Of a stretch of DNA of 64,000 nucleotides, positions 28,656 to 37,591 are shown piece after piece. The position numbers and the translations under genes are program-made. The notes under the pieces were generated by a model. That model searched no databases and had not been told where the DNA came from. It saw only the letters and a list, made by a program, of their open reading frames with translations. Within the stretch, counting starts at the first letter, position 1. The number at the start of each line of letters is the position of its first letter. The stretch is from Vallitalea guaymasensis. GTDB taxonomy: Bacteria > Bacillota > Clostridia > Lachnospirales > Vallitaleaceae. The stretch lies in assembly GCF_018141425.1 (NCBI RefSeq), contig NZ_CP058561.1:4588001-4652000 (forward strand). Reading direction: 5' to 3'.

Positions 28656-31600
28656 ATGAAAAAGATAATATTATTAATACTAATGATTTTGTGTTTCATG
28701 AGTATAAATGCAGTCTGTTATGCAGCTGAAACTACCGACGGGCTATTTAACTATGAAACTGCTTATGATAGTAACAATAATAAATATGTTATTATTACAA
28801 ATTATAATGGTAGTGATACAACAGTTAATATACCAGCTATGGTAGATGTGAGCTTTTCTCATGATGGTAGTATGCCTACTCCTGTAAGAAAAATTCAGTA
28901 TGCTGCTTTCCAGTGGGAAGATGCTTTAACAAGTATAACAATACCAAATACAGTAAGAGAAATAGGTGCAAGTGTATTTCGGGGATGTTCTTCATTAACA
29001 AGTCTATCCATACCAGAGGGTGTAGAGATAATTGGAGGTAGCGCTTTTCAGCAGTGTAGTGGCATAACTAGCATCTCTATCCCTAGTACTATAACTAGTC
29101 TTGGAGACAATGTTTTTGAACGTTGCACTAGTTTACAAAGCATCAATGTAGATACAAATAATAATGAGTATAAATCTATTGATGGAGTTCTATTTACTAA
29201 GGATGGAAGTAAATTGATACGTTACCCTGAAGGAAAATTAGATACTTCTTACACTATACCAAATCATGCAACTATTCTAGGTGATAAATCATTTTACAAT
29301 TGCGCTGGTTTAGAAGATATTATAATACATAATGATGTAACTACTATAGGATTAAGTGTATTTTGCCAATGTATAAAATTAACCAATGTAGTAATTCCAG
29401 AAAATGTAACTGATATAGGTGGAGCTGCCTTTTCCCAGTGTCCAAAGTTAACGAAATTAACAATACTTAACCCAAATGCAAATATAGGAATGTACCTTTA
29501 TACTGGTAGTTTTCGTGTAGTAGTATATTGTTATGAAGATTCTACTGCTAAAACATATGTAATGACAGATGCTGATGGTAGTAACAGACCGTGGCATCCT
29601 ATACCAGAAGTGAAAAATGAGATACCGAATCAAACAGCTGCAGTTGGAATCTCTTTTAACTATGAGGTTCCTACTGATACATTTAACGATACATACAGTT
29701 ATAATTACGAATATACAGCTACTGGAATGCCGACAAGTATAACATTTGATGAAAGTTCAAAGACTTTTTCAGGTGTACCAACGGCTACAGGGAGCTATGA
29801 TATAACAATTACTATGACAGAAGCAGGAAACAGTGTAAGTGATACGTTTGCTATAATTGTAACACCGACTAATACATCTCCTACAGTAGATAAGGAAATA
29901 CCAGACCAACAAGGAGAAGTTGGTGTTGATTTTAGTTATACAATTCCTCAGGATACATTTATAAATGTAGATGGATATACATATACTGCTGAGGGAATGC
30001 CAAGTGGTATAACGTTTAGTGGCAGTTCTAAAACATTTACAGGTGTTCCAACAATTTCTGATTTATATATGGTAACTGTAACAGTAAGTGATGGTAATAA
30101 TAGTATCTCGGATACTTTTAACATAATGATAAACAACAATTCAGACAATACAGCTCCAACAGTAGCTAACGAAATACCAGATCAAACAGCAACAGTTGGA
30201 AAAGAATTTACATATATAATACCTGAGAATACTTTTACAGATACAGATGATGATACTTTAATATACTCTATGTCTACAACAAATTCAGTAATAATTTTTA
30301 ATGAAGATACAAGAACTCTTATATATACACCAACTACCGAGGAAACTGTTAGTGTAACTATAACTGTCACGGATGAAGGTGAAGAAGAGACATCAGATAC
30401 ATTTGAGATAAATGTAATAAAACCACCTGCTTTTACTACTCTTTCAGTAACTGATATCACAAAAATGGATGCTAAAGTTATATTTTCGGTAGATAAAAAT
30501 TGTACATATGAAGTGACAGTACTTATGCCACGTCCTTCATATGAAGGTCCTTATTGGATTATATCAGATGGAAAGCAGACAGGCAGCATAGCAGCAGGAG
30601 ATGAAGTAACACTAACAGTAGATAGAACTTTGGGAGAATTGAATGCTAACTTGTCAGTAGGGACTGAATATGCAATATGTGTACGTGTAGCTGATAGTAA
30701 TAATAATTATGTGCTAGAGCATATTTTATTTACTACTATGAAAAATGACAATACAACTACACCAATAGCACTAGCAATGCAGTCAAGAAGTTATAATCGT
30801 ATTACTCTTACACCTACAAATGGCTATGAGTACAAAATGGGAACTGGTACGTGGCAAGATAGTAATGTGTTCACAGGGCTAAATGCAAGTACAGAGTATG
30901 TATTTACACAAAGGATTAAAGAAACAGATAGCACATATCAATCCGTAGAGAGTGATAGCATAACAATATCTACAACAGCTAGACCATCAACTGGTGCTGG
31001 ATCGTATTCTAGTGATAGTAGTAGTTCATCATCCAAGTCAGTATCAGGTGCAAAAACAATATCATCAAGTAAAAAAGGCAAAGATACAACTTTTGCTATA
31101 AAGCAAGAAGATATTGAAGTAAGTTTTAATGGTACAGCATTTGAAGGTTTAGAGAAGAAAAATGTTCAAGCTAAGATTGATAAAGTAGATAAAAAAGACT
31201 TAAAACTTTCAAAAGAATTAGAAGAACAAATCGGAACTTTACCTATATTTGATATATCAATATTTGTAGATGGTAAAAAAACTAATTTTGAATCTGATGA
31301 GCCTATAATAATTGAAATACCAATCAATGGTGATTATGAAAATCATAAAGTAGTTGCAGTATATATTGATAAAAAAGGAAATGCAGAAATAATAGAAGGT
31401 ATTGTAGTCAATGGAGTAATGAGATTTACTACAAATCATTTAAGTAATTATGCACTAATGTATGTTGATAAAACCTTTGATGATGTTGCTACACATTGGG
31501 GCAAAATAGCTGTTGAAACACTTGCTAGTAGAGAAGTGATTAACGGAAAGAGTGAAACTTCTTTTGATCCTAATGGCGAAATAACTAGAGCAGAATTTAC

Positions 31601-32024
31601 AGCTCTTATAGTTAGATATTTTAACTTTACATCACAGAGTAAAGATAACTATAGTGATATAGAGGCTGATAAGTGGTATACAGATAACATATCTATTGCA
31701 AAGGATAATAATATTTTACCTGAGGTATATGGTAATACATTTGAGCCAAGTAAAGAAATAACACGTGAAGAAATGATGTATATACTTTACAAATCCCTTG
31801 AAGTTACAGATAGACTAGGTAATTTTGATGACGAAGATGATAAACTAGAAGATTTTATAGATAATAATGAGATATCAAGTTATGCCATAAAAGGAGCTAA
31901 ATATCTAATAAGTAGAGATATAATCAACGGTGGTGATAATAATATAATTAATCCTACGGGTACTTCTAAGAGAGCAGAAGTAGCTCAAATGCTGTACAAT
32001 ATGATTATCAGTAAGAAAAACTAA
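28656..32024 (+). CDS. BspA-type leucine-rich repeat, Ig-like and SLH-domain surface protein
   Basis: Secreted 1,122-residue protein. The signal peptide is at residues 1-24 (to VCYAAE). BspA/TpLRR leucine-rich repeats (ITIPNTVREIGASVFRGCSSL type) cover about residues 75-290. Three repeats beginning EIPNQTAAVG, EIPDQQGEVG and EIPDQTATVG mark putative Ig (He_PIG/cadherin-like) domains at about 325-590. A fibronectin-like region and a Ser-rich linker follow. Three S-layer homology modules (DVATHWGKIAVETLASREVINGK type) from about residue 940 anchor it to the wall. The role is probably adhesion or surface display. ATG behind AAAGGAGG. Confidence 0.9.
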   Translation: MKKIILLILMILCFMSINAVCYAAETTDGLFNYETAYDSNNNKYVIITNYNGSDTTVNIPAMVDVSFSHDGSMPTPVRKIQYAAFQWEDALTSITIPNTVREIGASVFRGCSSLTSLSIPEGVEIIGGSAFQQCSGITSISIPSTITSLGDNVFERCTSLQSINVDTNNNEYKSIDGVLFTKDGSKLIRYPEGKLDTSYTIPNHATILGDKSFYNCAGLEDIIIHNDVTTIGLSVFCQCIKLTNVVIPENVTDIGGAAFSQCPKLTKLTILNPNANIGMYLYTGSFRVVVYCYEDSTAKTYVMTDADGSNRPWHPIPEVKNEIPNQTAAVGISFNYEVPTDTFNDTYSYNYEYTATGMPTSITFDESSKTFSGVPTATGSYDITITMTEAGNSVSDTFAIIVTPTNTSPTVDKEIPDQQGEVGVDFSYTIPQDTFINVDGYTYTAEGMPSGITFSGSSKTFTGVPTISDLYMVTVTVSDGNNSISDTFNIMINNNSDNTAPTVANEIPDQTATVGKEFTYIIPENTFTDTDDDTLIYSMSTTNSVIIFNEDTRTLIYTPTTEETVSVTITVTDEGEEETSDTFEINVIKPPAFTTLSVTDITKMDAKVIFSVDKNCTYEVTVLMPRPSYEGPYWIISDGKQTGSIAAGDEVTLTVDRTLGELNANLSVGTEYAICVRVADSNNNYVLEHILFTTMKNDNTTTPIALAMQSRSYNRITLTPTNGYEYKMGTGTWQDSNVFTGLNASTEYVFTQRIKETDSTYQSVESDSITISTTARPSTGAGSYSSDSSSSSSKSVSGAKTISSSKKGKDTTFAIKQEDIEVSFNGTAFEGLEKKNVQAKIDKVDKKDLKLSKELEEQIGTLPIFDISIFVDGKKTNFESDEPIIIEIPINGDYENHKVVAVYIDKKGNAEIIEGIVVNGVMRFTTNHLSNYALMYVDKTFDDVATHWGKIAVETLASREVINGKSETSFDPNGEITRAEFTALIVRYFNFTSQSKDNYSDIEADKWYTDNISIAKDNNILPEVYGNTFEPSKEITREEMMYILYKSLEVTDRLGNFDDEDDKLEDFIDNNEISSYAIKGAKYLISRDIINGGDNNIINPTGTSKRAEVAQMLYNMIISKKN

Positions 32025-32049
32025 ATAAATAAGGATTAATGAGTTGAGG

Positions 32050-32076
32050 GAGGGTATACATAATAAGTATACCCTC
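32050..32076 (+). terminator. Terminator after the SLH protein gene
   Basis: GAGGGTATAC (32050-32059) pairs with GTATACCCTC (32067-32076), followed by TATTCTATCT. Confidence 0.75.
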
Positions 32077-32288
32077 TATTCTATCTCAAAATAAAGGTGC
32101 AATATTAGTCATAGATTGGTATACACTAATTGGTTGAAAATGGTAAATAAAGGGTATATAATTGAGCATAGATTGATTCTGTATATCATTACTAGGGAAG
32201 GTATGATTGTAATGAAAAGTCTAGTTTATTATAAAAACAAGTCGTATAGAGGTTAAAAAAGAATAGGTAGTAAAGGGGAAAATAATAA

Positions 32289-33257
32289 ATGATATTTGAG
32301 AAAATTAATAGTAATCACATTGAAGAAATGGCAGATATTACACTTGGAGAATATGAAGAAGAATGTAGTAAAGTACTTGAGTTACCAAATAAAGATTATA
32401 AAGATTTATTTTGCAGGGTGTTATCAGATATGGTTAACAATAATCTGGGAATAGTAGCATTAGATAAACATAAGGTAGTTGGGTTCATGACTGGTTATGG
32501 ACCGATTAGCGATTTTTTTGGTAATGTAAAAGGTACATTTTGTCCCATACATGGTCATGGAGCAATTGAAGAAAATAGAGCATATATTTATTCAATGTTA
32601 TATCAAGAAGTGGCTAAAATCTGGGTTGAACAAGAAATATTTAATCATGCAATAGCAATATATGCCCATAATGAAATAGCCATTAAAACTTTCTTTCAAA
32701 ATGGATTTGGTATGAGGTGTGTAGATGCTATTACATCTATTAATAATGACAAAATAATATATAAGAGCATACCAAATGTAAAGATAGAAGAAATTAGTAT
32801 AAATAAGATTGATCTTCTAATTGATCTTAAGAATGAATTAGCCTTACATATGAACAAAAGTCCAATTTTTCATCCAGCGCAAATATCAGATATTAAAAAA
32901 TTCAAAGAACAATCAGTAAGTAGAAAATCTAGATTTTTTACTGCTACTATTCAAGAGAAGATAATTGGGTATTTAGAGATTAAGCCATCAGGTGAAACTC
33001 TTATAGATGATGATTCTGAGACAATGCATATCTGTGGAGCATATATATACCCTAAATATAGAGGAACAGGAATTTATAGTAGTTTAATAGCCTACATGAT
33101 AGAGAAATTAAAGAAAGAAGAGTATAAGCGATGTGGTGTGGATTTTGAAAGTATTAATCCAAATGCTAATAAAGTTTGGTTAAAATATTTTACACCATAT
33201 ACATATAGTTTAGTGAGACGAATAGATGAAAGAAGTAATTTAAACAGTATTGGATAA
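32289..33257 (+). CDS. GNAT-family acetyltransferase, two-domain
   Basis: 322 residues. The N-terminal half (GIVALDKHKVVGFMTGYG; ANKTFFQNGFGM-like end) and the C-terminal half (ICGAYIYPKYRGTGIYSSLIAYMIEKL; SINPNANKVWLKYF) both look like Gcn5-related N-acetyltransferase folds. The second carries the clearer acetyl-CoA loop (YRGTGI). The substrate is unknown. ATG 32289 behind AAAGGGGA. Confidence 0.8.
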   Translation: MIFEKINSNHIEEMADITLGEYEEECSKVLELPNKDYKDLFCRVLSDMVNNNLGIVALDKHKVVGFMTGYGPISDFFGNVKGTFCPIHGHGAIEENRAYIYSMLYQEVAKIWVEQEIFNHAIAIYAHNEIAIKTFFQNGFGMRCVDAITSINNDKIIYKSIPNVKIEEISINKIDLLIDLKNELALHMNKSPIFHPAQISDIKKFKEQSVSRKSRFFTATIQEKIIGYLEIKPSGETLIDDDSETMHICGAYIYPKYRGTGIYSSLIAYMIEKLKKEEYKRCGVDFESINPNANKVWLKYFTPYTYSLVRRIDERSNLNSIG

Positions 33258-33515
33258 AATATATCCATTCAACTGATAAAGAAGAGATTTTTATTTTTGA
33301 TTATATAAAAATGTTGCATAATTACGAGCAATCAGGAGATATATCTAGTATATTGGAGGCTAAATATTACATTTACTAATCCTAATCAGAAACAATTAGC
33401 CAATTTAAAATCTAAGTATAATTTATATAAATGTAACTTAAAATTAGATTATATAATTTGGTTTGATAAGCTAATAGAAGATATGGAGCAAATTCTTTGT
33501 AAATTTGATAAGTAA
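33242..33515 (+). pseudogene. Frameshifted C-terminal gene remnant
   Basis: Two reading frames join end to end. One reads TDKEEIFIFDYIKMLHNYEQ... up to about 33372. The other, from about 33375, reads TNPNQKQLANLKSKYNL...MEQILCKFDK and stops at 33515. The TNPNxxxLxxLKxKYNL pattern resembles the start of bacterial transglutaminase-like proteins, but the catalytic part is absent. It is best read as a decayed fragment in the gap after the GNAT gene. Confidence 0.4.
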
Positions 33516-33607
33516 CTAGTAGAAGTAATTATAAAATATATAATTATATAGTACTGTAAAACTAATATTAAGTAAGAGTATAAAATTGATAAAGGAGATT
33601 TGGAGTA

Positions 33608-34405
33608 TTGAAAGCAAGAGTATATGATAGCTGTGAAGACTACTATTTTATTTCAGAGGTACTAGCTATAATTAATATTGGATACTATGAAAAATATTTG
33701 GTTATGGATTCAAAAGCAGATAATAGATTGAAGTTAATTGATTTTCTTGATAAAAAAGTGAAGACAGATAGCTATGGGGCAAATGTTAATATTATTGATT
33801 ATTTTTTGCCGGATAATTGGATTTCACGGAAAGTAAAGAAGAAAGAAGACTGCAACCGTCTATTGGATACAGCTGATAGAGATAGATATATTTTTTCTTT
33901 TAGAGGTTATGAGTATTTTTCTGATAATCTTAATATTATTTCCGACCTTATATTAGGAAAAGAAGTATTTAGTAGAGATATCAGCTTTTTTAATAACCTA
34001 AAATCTGCTGATATAGAGGGGTGGAGTTATTTAAGGAGCCAGAATGACATTGATGATCTAATGAAAAGGTTTCATGGATTTCATGACTCAGTGTTGGTTG
34101 ATGCAAGCTATACAAGTGGTTCTTATGTAGATAATGACAATGCAATGTATTGCATGGATACAATACGTTCAATGCATATGAAATTTGATAGTCAATGGTC
34201 AGATTCAATTGAATTAGTATTCTCTGGAGTTTTGGATTCAAGGTTAAAACCTGCTGAAGATAATTATACTAGTAATCTATTTGATGCATCCATTATTCTT
34301 AAAGACGAAATTATTTATTTTTTTACGGCATACGTCAAGGAAGTAGATGAAAATTTTAATGGGACTTGGATTAAATCTTTGGAAGTGAGATGGAGATATG
34401 TGTAA
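33608..34405 (+). CDS. Hypothetical cytoplasmic protein
   Basis: 265 aa, no signal or membrane segment, acidic. Not recognised. A central RFHGFHDSVLVDASYTSG segment followed by beta-rich sequence (HMKFDSQWSDSIELVFSGV) resembles small cytosolic proteins often found among immunity or accessory genes, but this is only an impression. TTG start at 33608 with AAAGGAGATTTGG. Its stop overlaps the next gene by eight bases, so the two are probably co-translated. Confidence 0.65.
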   Translation: MKARVYDSCEDYYFISEVLAIINIGYYEKYLVMDSKADNRLKLIDFLDKKVKTDSYGANVNIIDYFLPDNWISRKVKKKEDCNRLLDTADRDRYIFSFRGYEYFSDNLNIISDLILGKEVFSRDISFFNNLKSADIEGWSYLRSQNDIDDLMKRFHGFHDSVLVDASYTSGSYVDNDNAMYCMDTIRSMHMKFDSQWSDSIELVFSGVLDSRLKPAEDNYTSNLFDASIILKDEIIYFFTAYVKEVDENFNGTWIKSLEVRWRYV

Positions 34406-34910
34406 GAAAATATGTAAGTTTATTACTATGATAATAGTACTAACTATATTAGGTATTATTAGTTTATATACTAATGGAAATATAGGTGTACCAAAATCAA
34501 GAATTGAATCTGATGCAAGACAATCACAAAAAATTGATGATAGTTGGGAAGTTGCAAAGTCCATATCAAATTCTTTATGTGCCATGGTTTTTTACAATGA
34601 ACATTGTAGTGATCATACTTTTTCTATATATATTAATAGAAAAGGCTTTTCTTTTGGATACTTCTTTAGAAGTGGTGGATCTTTAAGTTCTATAGAAGAA
34701 AGTATTTATGAATTTAAGTTAAATAGATATGGCAAAGCTTTACTTTCAATGAATAAGGTGAAAGCTGAGCGTATTGAAATAGATAATGGACATGAAATTA
34801 AAAAAATTGATATAGACAGTGAAAAACCATTTACAATTATTCTTGAAGAAAATATAGGTGTAGTAACAATCTATGACATTCATGATAAAGTTATTAATTA
34901 TAGATTTTAA
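34398..34910 (+). CDS. Hypothetical membrane-anchored protein
   Basis: 170 aa with an N-terminal membrane helix (about residues 7-25, FITMIIVLTILGIISLY) and the remainder probably outside the cell. It starts inside the 3' end of the preceding gene (eight-base overlap), indicating coupling. Family not recognised. Confidence 0.65.
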   Translation: MCKKICKFITMIIVLTILGIISLYTNGNIGVPKSRIESDARQSQKIDDSWEVAKSISNSLCAMVFYNEHCSDHTFSIYINRKGFSFGYFFRSGGSLSSIEESIYEFKLNRYGKALLSMNKVKAERIEIDNGHEIKKIDIDSEKPFTIILEENIGVVTIYDIHDKVINYRF

Positions 34911-35126
34911 AATAAATGATTATTAAAGTTATGTTTGAGTAATTATTTGTCTCATGTGGGCATTAAAAGATAATATGAAAATATTCTATATACTTGCGCA
35001 AAAAGAGAATGGTTACATTAATTAAATGACATTATCTGATTATGACTATTATTATCATTTACAACATTGTTAATCTATTATATAATATAGTGATGATAAT
35101 AATTCATAGAGAGAAGGATAAAAAAT

Positions 35127-35918
35127 ATGAAGCAATATTTAAAAGATGTGCCAGAAACATTACTTATTCCTCTTTGGGCAAGAGCTGCAGAATCAAAAAT
35201 TGATAATCCTATAGTAGTTGATGATAAAGCGCTAGAAATGATGGAGCAGATAGATTATGAGTTTACAAAATTTGAAGGCTCATGGATGACCCAGACAGGA
35301 GTGGCAGTTAGAACAGAAATACTTGACCGAGAAGTGAGAACTTTTATAAATAAATATCAGGATGCTACAATTATTAATATTGGATGTGGATTGGATACCA
35401 GATATTTTAGAGTTGATAATGGACAAATATGCTGGTATGATATTGATTTACCTGAACCAATAAGATTAAGGAGAAAATTTTTTGAAGAAACTAATAGACA
35501 TAAGATGATAGGTAAATCAGTTTTTGATTTCACATGGATTGATGATATACATAAAACAGGACCAATCTTAATAATAGCAGAAGGAATTTTAATGTATTTC
35601 ACAGAACAGCAAATAAGGGAGTTAATGTATAAATTACTGGATCATTTTTCTGGAGCTAATATGTTACTTGAAATGATGACACCTTTAATAGCTAAAAATG
35701 GTAAAAAGCATGATACAGTTAATAAAACTGGTGCAACCTTCAAGTGGGGAATTAAATCAGGAAAAGAAATGGAGAAGATAGACTCTAAAATAAAATTTGT
35801 TGATGAATGGAACTATTATGATTACCATAAAAATAGATGGAAAGGTCTTAGATTGTTAATATTAATACCTTTTTTCAAAAAAAACTTTAATAATAGAATA
35901 GTTCATATTAAAATATAG
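35127..35918 (+). CDS. LCMT/TcmP-type class I methyltransferase
   Basis: 263-residue SAM-dependent O-methyltransferase of the leucine-carboxyl-methyltransferase-like family (PPM1/TcmP). The family pattern is clear: ETLLIPLWARAAES, then RTEILDREV, IINIGCGLDTRYFRV, WYDIDLPEPIRLRR and AEGILMYFTEQQI. Members modify small acids or polyketides; no biosynthetic cluster is nearby. ATG 35127 behind GAGAGAAGGA. Confidence 0.88.
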   Translation: MKQYLKDVPETLLIPLWARAAESKIDNPIVVDDKALEMMEQIDYEFTKFEGSWMTQTGVAVRTEILDREVRTFINKYQDATIINIGCGLDTRYFRVDNGQICWYDIDLPEPIRLRRKFFEETNRHKMIGKSVFDFTWIDDIHKTGPILIIAEGILMYFTEQQIRELMYKLLDHFSGANMLLEMMTPLIAKNGKKHDTVNKTGATFKWGIKSGKEMEKIDSKIKFVDEWNYYDYHKNRWKGLRLLILIPFFKKNFNNRIVHIKI

Positions 35919-35974
35919 ATAAAAAAACATTAAACATAATTAAAATAAACTAAATATTAACAATAATATAAAAG

Positions 35975-36011
35975 TGTCAAAAATTGCGAATTTTACATAC
36001 AATTTTTGACA
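35975..36011 (+). terminator. Hairpin after the LCMT-type gene
   Basis: A perfect 12-bp inverted repeat TGTCAAAAATTG (35975-35986) and CAATTTTTGACA (36000-36011), followed by GACTTTTTATT. It is a probable terminator; the right arm also contains a TTGACA that could be part of a promoter for the next gene. Confidence 0.6.
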
Positions 36012-36080
36012 GACTTTTTATTGTGATAAGTGTATTGTATACATTGTACTAAAGTTGATTTAATTAAGGGGGATAATAGA

Positions 36081-36521
36081 ATGAAAAAAATATTAGGTTT
36101 AATATTAGCTGGAAGTTTAATTTTATCACAAGGCATGATTGCAAATGCGGCTACTAGAGAATATATTGAAGATGAAAATAATGACACTAGGGCAACTGCG
36201 GATAAATATAATGTTTATGAAAGTAATACATATGTTTATGGAACCGTAAATGGTTATGATGATACTGATTATTTTAAACTTGTTGCCACTACATCTGGAG
36301 AGATGGATATAGATCTTTATTTTGATAAAGCTAGTAGTGATATTGACATAGATTTTTATGTTTACGATTCATCAGAGGATATATTAACAAAAATATCTAA
36401 TTGTGATGGCAGTGACAATTACAGAACTAATGTAGATGAAAATGATTATGTATATGTCCGTGTGGATTATGATGGTGGAAATTTAGCAGAACCATATGAA
36501 TTATGTTTTGATATGGATTAA
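36081..36521 (+). CDS. Small secreted protein with a PPC-like beta-sandwich domain
   Basis: 146 aa from ATG 36081 (MKKILGLILAG), behind AAGGGGGAT; an upstream in-frame codon at 36030 has no site. Signal peptide residues 1-23 end in MIANAA. The mature part (GTVNGYDDTDYFKLVATTSGEMDI ... YVRVDYDGG, 'NDTRATA' at its start) looks like a bacterial pre-peptidase C-terminal domain, here as a stand-alone secreted protein. Very acidic. Exact role unknown. Confidence 0.75.
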   Translation: MKKILGLILAGSLILSQGMIANAATREYIEDENNDTRATADKYNVYESNTYVYGTVNGYDDTDYFKLVATTSGEMDIDLYFDKASSDIDIDFYVYDSSEDILTKISNCDGSDNYRTNVDENDYVYVRVDYDGGNLAEPYELCFDMD

Positions 36522-36554
36522 TAAAAAAAGATAAATTAGATTTACTTTAGTACG

Positions 36555-36575
36555 AGCCTACCTTAATGGTAGGCT
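36555..36575 (+). terminator. Terminator after the PPC-like gene
   Basis: AGCCTACC (36555-36562) pairs with GGTAGGCT (36568-36575), followed by TAAATTTTA. From here to 36905 the sequence is AT-rich, and I see no other feature. Confidence 0.75.
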
Positions 36576-36905
36576 TAAATTTTATCATTAAACATCATCC
36601 TTATTTATAGAAGGTAAGGTCTCCAATGAATAAACCAACTTGAGAATTGATATCAAAACCAACTTAATGCAAAAATTCCAATAATTTAATATCAATAATA
36701 ATATGTTAAACAAAGTTTTAACTCACTATTATATCTTGACTATATACAGAATTGGTAATAAAATTACATGTATAATATATATTATTAGTGTTTAGTTCTA
36801 CTCGTACATATTATTAAATATTTTAAATTGAGCATGTGTTGTAAAAAAATAAAAAATTTGGTAATGATTACAAGTTTTATAGGTAAGGGGGTTGTTATAA
36901 CGGAG

Positions 36906-37511
36906 TTGCTAAAAAATGCTGTTACGGGAGTAAATATTATACCTACAGCTTTATTAGGAGTAGTATTGTTGTACTGGATTATTGTTATTATTGGTGCATT
37001 TGATTTTGACTTTCTGGATGTTGATATCGACATAGGTGCTGATAATTCAGGTCCATTCTATGCAATTTTAGCGTTTCTAAATGTAGGAGAATTGCCTTTT
37101 ATGTTAATTATAAGCATATTTATACTGAATTTTTGGATTATATCAATGTTGATATATTACTTACCTTTTGTTGCAGTAGGAGGTCTGTTGAATGGAATAT
37201 TACTAATACCTGCCATGATAATCAGTATATTCCTGACAAAGTATGAAACCATTCCCCTAAAAGGTATATTCAAGTATAGCAATATGCAAGATAACAAAGA
37301 CAAACAAGTACTTGAACAACTATGCATACTCATGTGCGATGTGAAAGATGGACGTCTAGGTCAAGCTAAAATCAAAAGAGATGGTGCTTCAATAATAATT
37401 AATGTTAAATCCGAGTATGAGGAAGAGTCATTTAATAAGGATGAAGCTGCATTTGTCAGCAGAAAAGACACAAATAAAGATATATATTACATTGTCAAGT
37501 TAGATTTATAA
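36906..37511 (+). CDS. YqiJ/NfeD-like membrane protein of a flotillin module
   Basis: Membrane protein of about 201 residues, with three hydrophobic segments and a C-terminal soluble part that could be an OB-fold (VKDGRLGQAKIKRDGASIIINVKSEYE). The central FYAILAFLNVGELPFMLIISIFILNFWI matches the YqiJ/DUF1449 pattern (LNxGxLP) of proteins encoded next to YqiK-type flotillins. NfeD-like partners of SPFH proteins are the known theme. TTG 36906 lies about 14 bases after AAGGGGG; the frame is open from TTG 36828, so the start is uncertain. The flotillin gene follows. Confidence 0.78.
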   Translation: MLKNAVTGVNIIPTALLGVVLLYWIIVIIGAFDFDFLDVDIDIGADNSGPFYAILAFLNVGELPFMLIISIFILNFWIISMLIYYLPFVAVGGLLNGILLIPAMIISIFLTKYETIPLKGIFKYSNMQDNKDKQVLEQLCILMCDVKDGRLGQAKIKRDGASIIINVKSEYEEESFNKDEAAFVSRKDTNKDIYYIVKLDL

Positions 37512-37591
37512 ATCATAAAATCTACAATTCTATTAAAAGGAATTCAGTTCCAACAATGAAAATATCTCAGTAAAAAATAAGGAGTGTTAAA

